DNA from: Treponema sp.
GTDB taxonomy: Bacteria; Spirochaetota; Spirochaetia; Treponematales; Treponemataceae
Reading direction: 5' to 3'
Length of the DNA stretch: 15,299 nt
Assembly: GCA_023231445.1 (NCBI GenBank)
Contig: JALNVF010000081.1
Location: 1-15,299 of the forward strand
The position numbers were made by a program, and so were the translations under genes. Numbering within the stretch: the first letter of the stretch is position 1; every line of letters starts with the position of its first letter. This document shows positions 6,764 through 12,626 of this stretch, one piece after another. Below the pieces are notes generated by a model, which ran no database searches, was not told the origin of the DNA, and worked only from the letters and a program-made list of their open reading frames with translations.

Positions 6764-8233
6764 CTATCTCCTGGCGCCCCGGAACTGTCCCTTTTCATAA
6801 CCGGGATCTTTCGTGCGTACCAGCGCACCGTCCTCAATTCCGGATACGATGTACAGCACGCACGGATGACCGTCAAACGCCCAGTCGCGCAGCGTACCTG
6901 TATCGGGGTCAATAAACTGCCATGTTCCCGGTACGGCAGTCTGTACCGCTTTGTCCGGCGTAATAATCTCAAGTTCCTGACGGACATCAGTTTTGTTAAG
7001 TGGTGTAAAACTGTACATATGCCAGCCCTGTTTCCGCAGAGCCGCAACAGGAACTTTATCAGGATGCTCCTTCAAATCACGGTCCCGCGCAGAGCGGGCT
7101 TCGCTGCAAAGCTGGTTTAACTGTCTGTTGAATTCAGCTGCAGTTTCAGCACCGGCAGTAAATACCGCATTCTGCTCATCATCCGTCAGTTCAGCTCCGA
7201 TTTCGGCGGCAAGCAGATAGGGACTGTCGGAAGCTCCCGATGCCGTTTTATCCGCATCAGTACGGCTGTAATAAAAGCCGGTAGTCGATTCACGGTGCGC
7301 AACATTATCGAGCTCTGCAATAAAAGGAGCCGCTTCCCCGTCGGATATTTTTCCGTCAAGCGCATCAAGTGCCTTACGGTATGCACGAGTCACAAGTGCC
7401 ACATAATAAACACTCTTCATGCGGCCTTCGATTTTAAGTGAATCAAGTCCGGCGGCTTTCATATCAGCAAGATGCGCTATCATGTTTATATCCCGGCTTG
7501 AAAGTACCGCGGTAAAATCGTCTCCCTCGTAGACAGGGAAATACTCTCCCGGCCTTTTCCCCTCTTCCAGTGACAAAAAACCTGATTCAGCAAGTTTCTT
7601 TGCGTCATGCGCTACCACACTGTAATCCCAGCGGCATGTATGTGAACAGAATCCGCTCTGTGCGCTGCGCCCCGTCAGATACGCGCTCATAAGGCATCGG
7701 CCTGCATAGGCAATGCACATAGCACCGTGACAAAATGCTTCAAGCTCTATATCCGGAACCGCATCTTTAATCTGTTTTATTTCATCAAGAGACACTTCGC
7801 GACCAAGCACCACACGTTTAAAGCCGAGGCTTTCGTACATTTTTACGGCTTCATAATTAATACAGCTCGCCTGCGTACTTACGTGAAGAGCAGTATCAGG
7901 AAACTCTTTCTGCAGGACCGGCACAATTCCAAGATCCTGCACAATAAACGCATCGATCGGATACAGTTTGAAATATTCAATATTGTTTTTAAATGCCTCA
8001 ATATCACTGTTATGAAACGAAATATTAAGCGCACAGTGAAGTTTTCTGTCCGGAAAACGCTTTTTTAAATCGATAACTTTTTTGTATTCATCATCATAAA
8101 AATTGTCGGCCTTTACACGGAGCGAGAATTTTTTAAGCCCTATATACGCCGCATCAGCTCCGTATGCGTATGTATAGTACAATTTTTCTATATTGCCTGC
8201 AGGCGAAAGAAGTTCCATTGTTTTATTACGCAT
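6764..8233 (-). CDS. U32 family protein (TrhP/RlhA-like, putative RNA hydroxylation enzyme)
   Basis: This 489-residue protein is a member of the 'peptidase U32' family. It starts MELLSPAGN after five residues and contains the signature FCHGAMCIAYAGRCLMSAYL then FCSHTCRWDY (about 167-203). Cys168, 173, 180, 196 and 200 supply the cysteine set associated with an iron-sulfur cluster in this family. Characterised relatives include TrhP (tRNA uridine-34 hydroxylation, prephenate-dependent) and RlhA (23S rRNA C2501 hydroxylation); others were described as collagenases, and sequence reading cannot decide between them. The residue before the third cysteine group is Gln (SAQSGFC) where Asn is usual. 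The ATG at 8233 overlaps the hydrolase stop by 8 nt; an internal ATG at 8218 is possible, and neither has a clear ribosome-binding site. Confidence 0.85.
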   Translation of the reverse strand: MRNKTMELLSPAGNIEKLYYTYAYGADAAYIGLKKFSLRVKADNFYDDEYKKVIDLKKRFPDRKLHCALNISFHNSDIEAFKNNIEYFKLYPIDAFIVQDLGIVPVLQKEFPDTALHVSTQASCINYEAVKMYESLGFKRVVLGREVSLDEIKQIKDAVPDIELEAFCHGAMCIAYAGRCLMSAYLTGRSAQSGFCSHTCRWDYSVVAHDAKKLAESGFLSLEEGKRPGEYFPVYEGDDFTAVLSSRDINMIAHLADMKAAGLDSLKIEGRMKSVYYVALVTRAYRKALDALDGKISDGEAAPFIAELDNVAHRESTTGFYYSRTDADKTASGASDSPYLLAAEIGAELTDDEQNAVFTAGAETAAEFNRQLNQLCSEARSARDRDLKEHPDKVPVAALRKQGWHMYSFTPLNKTDVRQELEIITPDKAVQTAVPGTWQFIDPDTGTLRDWAFDGHPCVLYIVSGIEDGALVRTKDPGYEKGQFRGARR

Positions 8234-9230
8234 CGGATTTTATGCTGTTTTCCAGGCGCGGTTTATTATCAAAACAAACCTGTACGTCCGCCCTGTTTGA
8301 TCCGGATACAATCTGACCGATTTTTTCTATAGCCAGATGTGTCTCCCATAAACAATCGTCTGAAAGCTGAAAAGTGTGCATCATTCCCGGCCATACGTCA
8401 AGTTCACACGCGACCTCTGCAGAATCAAGAAGCTGTGTAAACTTCTTTACATCAGCAAGAAGTATCTCCTTTTCCCCCATCTGAATATAAACAGGAGGAA
8501 ACCCGGAAAGCAGTTCCTGTGCAGACTTCAATGGAGATACAAGCGGATTGGCAAGATTTGACACATAGGTGTATACCTCACCGCACCGGCATAACGATTC
8601 GCTGCTCAATATTTCATCGCCGTATTTTTTGCCGTCTGCAAGATGCGAATCGTCTGACATATCAAGCCACGGAGAAAGCAGAACCACACGCGAAATACAA
8701 CTGCGGTACCGTTCACGTAAATTAAAGAGTAAAGCCATTGCAATAGAAGCCCCGGAACCGTCCGCCGCAATAATAATATCGGGCATTGAAGATTTATCAC
8801 CTGACGCTGAATCAAGAGAACAGGCAATCTGTTCTTCCGTAAAAAGAGCACGGAATACAGACTGAACATCTTCAATCGCAGCTGGAAAAGGATAAGCAGG
8901 AGCAAGACGGAATTCAGGAACAACGACACGGCTGTATGATTTATTTGCAATACGCGCACAGAATCCGCGCCATGAAGCACGTGATCCGCCGACGAACGAA
9001 CCGCCGTGGATATACATCATAACCCGTTTAGAAGAATAAATTTCAGGCGCCAGAACATCGCATACAACGCCGCCGTAATTATGTTCGGAACATTCAACAT
9101 GATTCGGCAGAACAGGACAGGCAAAAGCCTCCTCTATTCTGCCTCTGAATGAGTTAACATCTGATTTTGGAGTATAAATAAGAAACCTTAACTTTTTTAC
9201 AGCAGCTCTGCTGTCATGAGCTATACCCAT
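8226..9230 (-). CDS. HSL-like alpha/beta hydrolase with altered nucleophile motif
   Basis: This 334-residue protein has the hormone-sensitive-lipase type fold. It shows the oxyanion motif HGGSFVGGS (75-83), the PEFRLAPAYPFPAAIEDV segment (105-122), the acid-containing loop GEKEILLAD (252-260) and the catalytic His in PGMMHTF (His285). The expected nucleophile elbow GDSAG is replaced by ADGSG (156-160), so the serine position is Gly158 and Ser159 sits one residue late; no GxSxG remains. It may be catalytically dead or use a shifted serine. Family members hydrolyse short acyl esters or lipids. It is the first gene of the minus-strand unit with U32, barrel and phosphoesterase. No Shine-Dalgarno precedes the ATG; an extended -10 lies only 7 nt upstream, suggesting a leaderless mRNA. 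An unrecognised C-terminal tail extends past residue 310. Confidence 0.82.
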   Translation of the reverse strand: MGIAHDSRAAVKKLRFLIYTPKSDVNSFRGRIEEAFACPVLPNHVECSEHNYGGVVCDVLAPEIYSSKRVMMYIHGGSFVGGSRASWRGFCARIANKSYSRVVVPEFRLAPAYPFPAAIEDVQSVFRALFTEEQIACSLDSASGDKSSMPDIIIAADGSGASIAMALLFNLRERYRSCISRVVLLSPWLDMSDDSHLADGKKYGDEILSSESLCRCGEVYTYVSNLANPLVSPLKSAQELLSGFPPVYIQMGEKEILLADVKKFTQLLDSAEVACELDVWPGMMHTFQLSDDCLWETHLAIEKIGQIVSGSNRADVQVCFDNKPRLENSIKSDA

Positions 9231-9237
9231 AAATGCC

Positions 9238-9246
9238 AGTATAGCA
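9238..9246 (-). promoter_or_regulatory. extended -10 promoter for the hydrolase operon (leaderless)
   Basis: The minus strand reads TGCTATACT, a TGn-TATACT extended -10, whose last base is 7 nt from the hydrolase ATG (9228-9230). With usual -10 to start-site spacing, transcription would begin at or within a base or two of the ATG. No good -35 hexamer is visible, which is typical of extended -10 promoters. It is the mirror image of the metA -10. Confidence 0.55.
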
Positions 9247-9261
9247 AAATTCCGTACCTTC

Positions 9262-9270
9262 TGCTATACT
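9262..9270 (+). promoter_or_regulatory. extended -10 promoter for metA (nearly leaderless)
   Basis: TGCTATACT is an extended -10 ending 10 nt before the metA ATG (9281). The predicted start site is around 9277, giving a leader of only 3-4 nt and no room for a Shine-Dalgarno sequence; none is present. Together with 9238-9246 it forms a perfect 9-bp inverted repeat with a 15-nt centre, so the two divergent promoters overlap each other's -35 regions. Confidence 0.6.
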
Positions 9271-9280
9271 ATGCACAATT

Positions 9281-10189
9281 ATGCCTATAAAAATACAATC
9301 AGACCTGCCTGCATGCAGCATACTTGAGCATGAAAACGTCTTCGTTATGACAGACAAACGGGCTTCAACACAGGATATCCGTCCGCTCAAAATAGCCATT
9401 GTTAACCTGATGCCGACGAAAGAAACGACAGAAACGCAGATGCTTCGTCTTCTGGCAAACACACCTATACAAGTGGAAATATCACTTATCCGGATGGAAA
9501 ATCATGTCTATAAGCATACGGGACAGGAATATCTGGAAAAATTCTATATCAGCTCAAATGAACTTTTCAGGCAGAAATTCGACGGAATGATAGTCACCGG
9601 AGCGCCGGTTGAACAACTGCCGTTTGAGCAGGTCGATTACTGGAACGAACTCTGCGGAATCATGGATTACGCAAAAAATAACGTATTCTCAACACTGTAT
9701 GTATGCTGGGGATCTTTTGCAGGTTTGTATCACCTGTACGGCATTCCGAAATATCCGACAGAAAAAAAATTATTCGGTATATTCATGAACAGACGGCTCA
9801 CGAATGCGGAACCGCTGCTCCGTGGTTTCGATGACGAATTTCCCATCCCGCAGTCGCGCCATACGACGATCCGCTTCGACGACGTCATGAAACATCCCGA
9901 ACTCACGGTGCTTGCCGCGTCCGAAGAAGCAGGAGCTACGCTCATAAAGTCAAAAGACAACCGGGAAATATTCATGACAGGCCACCTGGAATACGATACG
10001 GACACATTGTCGGATGAATACTGGCGGGATAAAAAGAAAAATCTTCCGATTGAAATTCCGCAGCATTACTACCCCGGCGATGACGCTACAAAACCGCCGC
10101 TTTCAACCTGGCGGAGTACTGCCCATCTGTTTTACTCAAACTGGCTAAACTACTACGTGTATCAGGAAACACCGTTCAACTTTATATAA
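9281..10189 (+). CDS. metA: homoserine O-acetyltransferase (MetA type)
   Basis: MetA activates homoserine by acylation, the first committed step of methionine synthesis. The 302-residue protein aligns in memory with MetA from its first residues (MPIKIQSDLPA..ENVFVMT..RA..Q.IRPLK). It has the catalytic Cys142 in YVCWGSFAGLYH, His235 and Glu237 in GHLEYD, and NLMPTKETTETQ (42-53). Residue 111 is Glu (VTGAPVEQLPF). In characterised MetA enzymes Glu111 goes with acetyl-CoA and Gly111 with succinyl-CoA, so acetyl-CoA is the predicted donor, and downstream sulfhydrylation of O-acetylhomoserine would be expected. The start is certain by family N-terminus yet has no ribosome-binding site, which supports near-leaderless initiation. 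It ends 50 nt before a strong bidirectional terminator. Confidence 0.96.
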   Translation: MPIKIQSDLPACSILEHENVFVMTDKRASTQDIRPLKIAIVNLMPTKETTETQMLRLLANTPIQVEISLIRMENHVYKHTGQEYLEKFYISSNELFRQKFDGMIVTGAPVEQLPFEQVDYWNELCGIMDYAKNNVFSTLYVCWGSFAGLYHLYGIPKYPTEKKLFGIFMNRRLTNAEPLLRGFDDEFPIPQSRHTTIRFDDVMKHPELTVLAASEEAGATLIKSKDNREIFMTGHLEYDTDTLSDEYWRDKKKNLPIEIPQHYYPGDDATKPPLSTWRSTAHLFYSNWLNYYVYQETPFNFI

Positions 10190-10237
10190 AATCAATAACT
10201 TGAACAGAAGACACGGTATAAAACCTTCTGCACGCAT

Positions 10238-10285
10238 AAAAAAAGGAGCTGTTCCGTCAGAATACGGAACAGCTCCTTTGTTATT
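10238..10285. terminator. bidirectional rho-independent terminator between metA and efp
   Basis: A perfect 12-bp G/C-rich stem GGAGCTGTTCCG (10245-10256) pairs with CGGAACAGCTCC (10265-10276) around an 8-nt loop. On the minus strand it is followed by seven T (complement of 10238-10244), giving a strong terminator for efp. On the plus strand TTTGTTATT (10277-10285) follows, giving a moderate terminator for metA. Three further A-T pairs can extend the stem. Confidence 0.92.
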
Positions 10286-10301
10286 CAGCAACGACTAAAA
10301 A

Positions 10302-10871
10302 TCAGTCTTTTGCACGCTCGACGAAAGACCCGTCGCGTGTATCTATAACGATGCGCTCACCTGAATCGATAAAAAGCGGAACATTCACTTCAATTCCCGT
10401 ATCAAGCGTTGCTGGTTTCGTTGTTTTTCCGCTGGTATTACCCTTCACTCCCGGTTCACAGTACGTAATCCGGCGGGTAACGTTTACCGGAAGTTTTACA
10501 CCAACCGGTTTTTCGTTATAAAACGTAATAGCAATATCGACATCATCATCCGGAGAAACATAACCGGCACTGTCGCCAAGATCTTCTCTGCTCATACGAA
10601 GTTCATCCCATGTTTCCTGATCCTGGAATACAAAATCATCGCCGTCGATATAAGAAAGTTTCATCGTTTTCTCATCGAGATCGACTTCATCAAATTTTTC
10701 GCCTGCGTCGAGGCCAAGGTCCTGTGTCTGACCGGTAACGACGTCTTTTACACGAAGGCGAGTAACCATTCCGGCGCGTCCTGATTTCTGACCAAGCATG
10801 CGCTGTACCATAAGCGGCTGATTTTCATACATGAACGCCGCGCCGACTTTGATTTCTGCAGTTGTTAACAT
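10302..10871 (-). CDS. efp: elongation factor P with Arg32 (EarP substrate type)
   Basis: EF-P binds between the P and E sites of the ribosome and relieves stalling at polyproline. The 189-residue protein has the three-domain layout: KOW-like domain I (about 1-65), OB domain II (66-128) and C-terminal OB domain III (129-189) with the family motif ITYCEPGVKGNTSGKTTKPATLDTG. The tip of the domain I loop reads KSGRAGMV with Arg32. That is the residue rhamnosylated by EarP in Pseudomonas and Neisseria; lysine-type EF-Ps are modified by EpmA or 5-aminopentanol systems instead. The presence of earP immediately upstream confirms the type. A GAGGG ribosome-binding site lies 8 nt upstream. It has its own promoter and a strong terminator. 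Confidence 0.97.
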   Translation of the reverse strand: MLTTAEIKVGAAFMYENQPLMVQRMLGQKSGRAGMVTRLRVKDVVTGQTQDLGLDAGEKFDEVDLDEKTMKLSYIDGDDFVFQDQETWDELRMSREDLGDSAGYVSPDDDVDIAITFYNEKPVGVKLPVNVTRRITYCEPGVKGNTSGKTTKPATLDTGIEVNVPLFIDSGERIVIDTRDGSFVERAKD

Positions 10872-10908
10872 TATATCTACCCTCTAAAAAGGACTAAAGA
10901 ATGCATAT

Positions 10909-10937
10909 ATTATAGTAAAAATACGCAGTTATATCAA
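10909..10937 (-). promoter_or_regulatory. efp promoter overlapping the earP stop codon
   Basis: On the minus strand TTGATA (10932-10937) and TATAAT (10909-10914) are 17 nt apart, close to consensus. The -35 hexamer is formed by the last two sense codons of earP, directly before its TAA. Transcription should start near 10902, giving a leader of about 30 nt with a GAGGG ribosome-binding site. EF-P can thus be made in excess of its modifying enzyme. Confidence 0.8.
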
Positions 10938-12104
10938 TCCGTCAAGATAAGAAATCAGATGCTGCGCAAAATCACCGTTCCGTCGGAGCATCTGAGCAAA
11001 TGAAGAAAAACAAATTCCGAGTCTTTCGGTACGATCAAGCAGAGTATACAACAGCTCCGTCTGTTCCTGTCCGCTCACTTGAGGCGAAGTAACATTATAC
11101 AGGTACCAGAATTTTTCAATAAGACCAGCGTCTTCATTTTCAAAGAACGGTTTTATCCGTTCCACCAGCGCCTGTACTTTTATCTGCTGATATTCATCCG
11201 CCTGCGGATATGCATGCCAGACAAACGGAATTCCTGCAAGACAGGCACGGGAAAGGGAATCTTCTCCGCGGACAAAGGAAAACGACATTGAACATAAAAC
11301 ATAGTCCCATTCAGGCTGCGAAAGGAAAGTCAGTTCTGTTACGGCAAAAGGCTTCTTTTCCGTATTCCATGCTTCCATAAATGATTTCTTACCCCTTCCT
11401 TCTGCGGCAAACACCCGGAGACGGAACGCCGGAGAATCTTTCTGACGGCTTCGTTCAAAAAGGGACAGCGCCTTCACTACAGGTGTAAAATCACGTTCAT
11501 AACTGAATACAAGAACCTTAAAATCATGCGGAAATCCCGCAAGCAGATGCTGTACAGAATTACCGGCATGGGCGGCAGCATACACAGCCGGTCTGTCCGA
11601 CGCAAAAGGTCCGTCAAGCACCAGACCTCCCGTATGCTCAGTAAAGCCGGGCATAAAATTCACTTTTTTAACGGCAGCAGAACGGGTAAGTGACGCCAGA
11701 CAGTGAAAATCATCTGCATACGGTTCGGCGGTCAGATAATCAATGTTGATTATCTGAACAGAATCTCTGCACTTCGTCTTAAAAAGAAGCGTCTCAAGCC
11801 AGTCAGGATAGCCGCACTGAAAACATTCGAGAATAATTTTCGGCTGATCTGCAGAAAACGATGCCGTACAGACATCGTCCGCATTCCAGTCATATAAAGT
11901 CCATCCGTTATACTGCTGAACGGAAGCATACGCATTAACTTCCGGCGCAAGTTGAGAAAAGGATTCCATATTATCAGTAACAATACGCAGGCGTATCTCA
12001 GGCCGACAGGCGTTCAATGCACGTGCCAGCCGGTATACGAAGCCGATGTCACCGTAATTATCAACAACTTTACAAAGGAACGTAATATCCAGAGAAAAAC
12101 TCAT
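10929..12104 (-). CDS. earP: EF-P arginine rhamnosyltransferase EarP
   Basis: EarP (DUF2331) is an inverting GT-B glycosyltransferase that moves rhamnose from dTDP-rhamnose to Arg32 of EF-P. Seen here, counting from the ATG at 12104 (391 residues): FLCKVVDNYGDIGFVYRLAR with the catalytic-site Asp pair (Asp15, Asp19), ECFQCGYP (93-100), IDYLTAE (121-127), FMPGFTEHTGGL (150-161) and the nucleotide-sugar motif SFVRGEDSLSRA (276-287) followed by GIPFVWHAYPQ. All residues that I associate with activity are present. A longer reading from a TTG at 12146 is rejected because family members start near VVDNYGD and because a promoter occupies that extension. It has no ribosome-binding site and is predicted to be leaderless. 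efp lies 57 nt downstream on the same strand. Confidence 0.95.
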   Translation of the reverse strand: MSFSLDITFLCKVVDNYGDIGFVYRLARALNACRPEIRLRIVTDNMESFSQLAPEVNAYASVQQYNGWTLYDWNADDVCTASFSADQPKIILECFQCGYPDWLETLLFKTKCRDSVQIINIDYLTAEPYADDFHCLASLTRSAAVKKVNFMPGFTEHTGGLVLDGPFASDRPAVYAAAHAGNSVQHLLAGFPHDFKVLVFSYERDFTPVVKALSLFERSRQKDSPAFRLRVFAAEGRGKKSFMEAWNTEKKPFAVTELTFLSQPEWDYVLCSMSFSFVRGEDSLSRACLAGIPFVWHAYPQADEYQQIKVQALVERIKPFFENEDAGLIEKFWYLYNVTSPQVSGQEQTELLYTLLDRTERLGICFSSFAQMLRRNGDFAQHLISYLDGLI

Positions 12105-12110
12105 AAAAAA

Positions 12111-12139
12111 AGTGTACAACTGGGCAGAAACGGAGTCAA
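12111..12139 (-). promoter_or_regulatory. leaderless promoter of earP
   Basis: On the minus strand TTGACT (12134-12139) and TACACT (12111-12116) are 17 nt apart. Only six T separate the -10 from the ATG at 12104, so transcription should begin at the start codon itself. No Shine-Dalgarno sequence exists upstream of that ATG. Confidence 0.65.
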
Positions 12140-12194
12140 GGAACAATATATCTGATAATAATTGCCTGTTGTACTATCAATTAGTTTGCAGCTG

Positions 12195-12203
12195 TGATAC
12201 ACT
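12195..12203 (+). promoter_or_regulatory. possible extended -10 for the RRM protein gene
   Basis: TGATACACT fits a TGn-TACACT extended -10; no clear -35 was found. It would give a leader of roughly 88 nt before the RRM start codon. The interval is A/T-rich, and other promoters, for example one ending in CATATA near 12211-12216, cannot be excluded. Confidence 0.3.
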
Positions 12204-12242
12204 TAAGAACATATAGGAAGAATATTTTATTTTTCGTATCAA

Positions 12243-12290
12243 ATCAGCACATTTGTGCTGGTTAATCTTTAGAAGCTCATAGAAGCGAGC
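12243..12290 (+). promoter_or_regulatory. structured 5' leader of the RRM gene
   Basis: CAGCAC (12245-12250) and GTGCTG (12255-12260) form a 6-bp hairpin with an ATTT tetraloop, extendable by a G-T and an A-T pair. Downstream a direct repeat TAGAAGC occurs at 12270-12276 and 12280-12286, and GCTC (12275-12278) can pair with GAGC (12287-12290) just before the AGGA ribosome-binding site. The layout would suit autoregulation by an RNA-binding protein, which is inference only. Confidence 0.4.
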
Positions 12291-12297
12291 AGGAAAA

Positions 12298-12573
12298 ATG
12301 GGAAAAAAAATTTATGTAGGTAATCTTGCCTACAGCACGAACGATTCAATTATTCGTTCATTGTTTGAGCCGTACGGCACAGTGGTTTCAGTTAATGTAA
12401 TTGCCGACAGGTACACAGGTTCATCAAAAGGTTTTGCTTTTGTAGAAATGGATTCAGATGCATCGGCAGGAAAAGCAATTGCAGCGCTCGACGGAACAGA
12501 TGTCGAGGGACGTAAAATTAAAGTAAACGAAGCAATTGACAAACCGGCGCGACGCGGGAATGACCGTTACTAA
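12298..12573 (+). CDS. small single-RRM RNA-binding protein
   Basis: This 91-residue protein is one RNA recognition motif with a short basic tail. RNP2 is IYVGNL (5-10) and RNP1 is SKGFAFVEM (43-51), both with the aromatic residues that stack on RNA bases. It ends in KPARRGNDRY. Such minimal RRM proteins occur in cyanobacteria (Rbp family), spirochaetes and some other bacteria. Several are cold-responsive, but their RNA targets are mostly unknown. The start is fixed by RNP2 position and by AGGA at 12291-12294, only 3 nt from the ATG, a tight spacing. It is divergent from earP and is followed by a strong terminator, so it is probably an abundant monocistronic mRNA. Confidence 0.93.
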   Translation: MGKKIYVGNLAYSTNDSIIRSLFEPYGTVVSVNVIADRYTGSSKGFAFVEMDSDASAGKAIAALDGTDVEGRKIKVNEAIDKPARRGNDRY

Positions 12574-12588
12574 ACAGTAAAAAAAAAA

Positions 12589-12622
12589 CAGATCTCTGTG
12601 TATTTACGGAGATCTGTTTTTT
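12589..12622 (+). terminator. rho-independent terminator of the RRM gene
   Basis: CAGATCTCTGT (12589-12599) pairs with ACGGAGATCTG (12606-12616), an 11-bp stem with one G-T pair and a 6-nt loop, followed by six T (12617-12622). The preceding A run could pair with the T tract. It ends 4 nt before the next start codon on the same strand. Confidence 0.88.
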
Positions 12623-12626
12623 CCAT

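Noticed and set aside
10205..10230. CAGAAG...CTTCTG dyad just after metA as a terminator
   Set aside because: It is a 6-bp stem with a 14-nt loop and no T tract; the strong hairpin at 10245-10276 explains termination.
12105..12146. TTG-started N-terminal extension of earP
   Set aside because: The extension contains the -35, spacer and -10 of a good promoter, has no ribosome-binding site, and family members begin close to the VVDNYGD motif.
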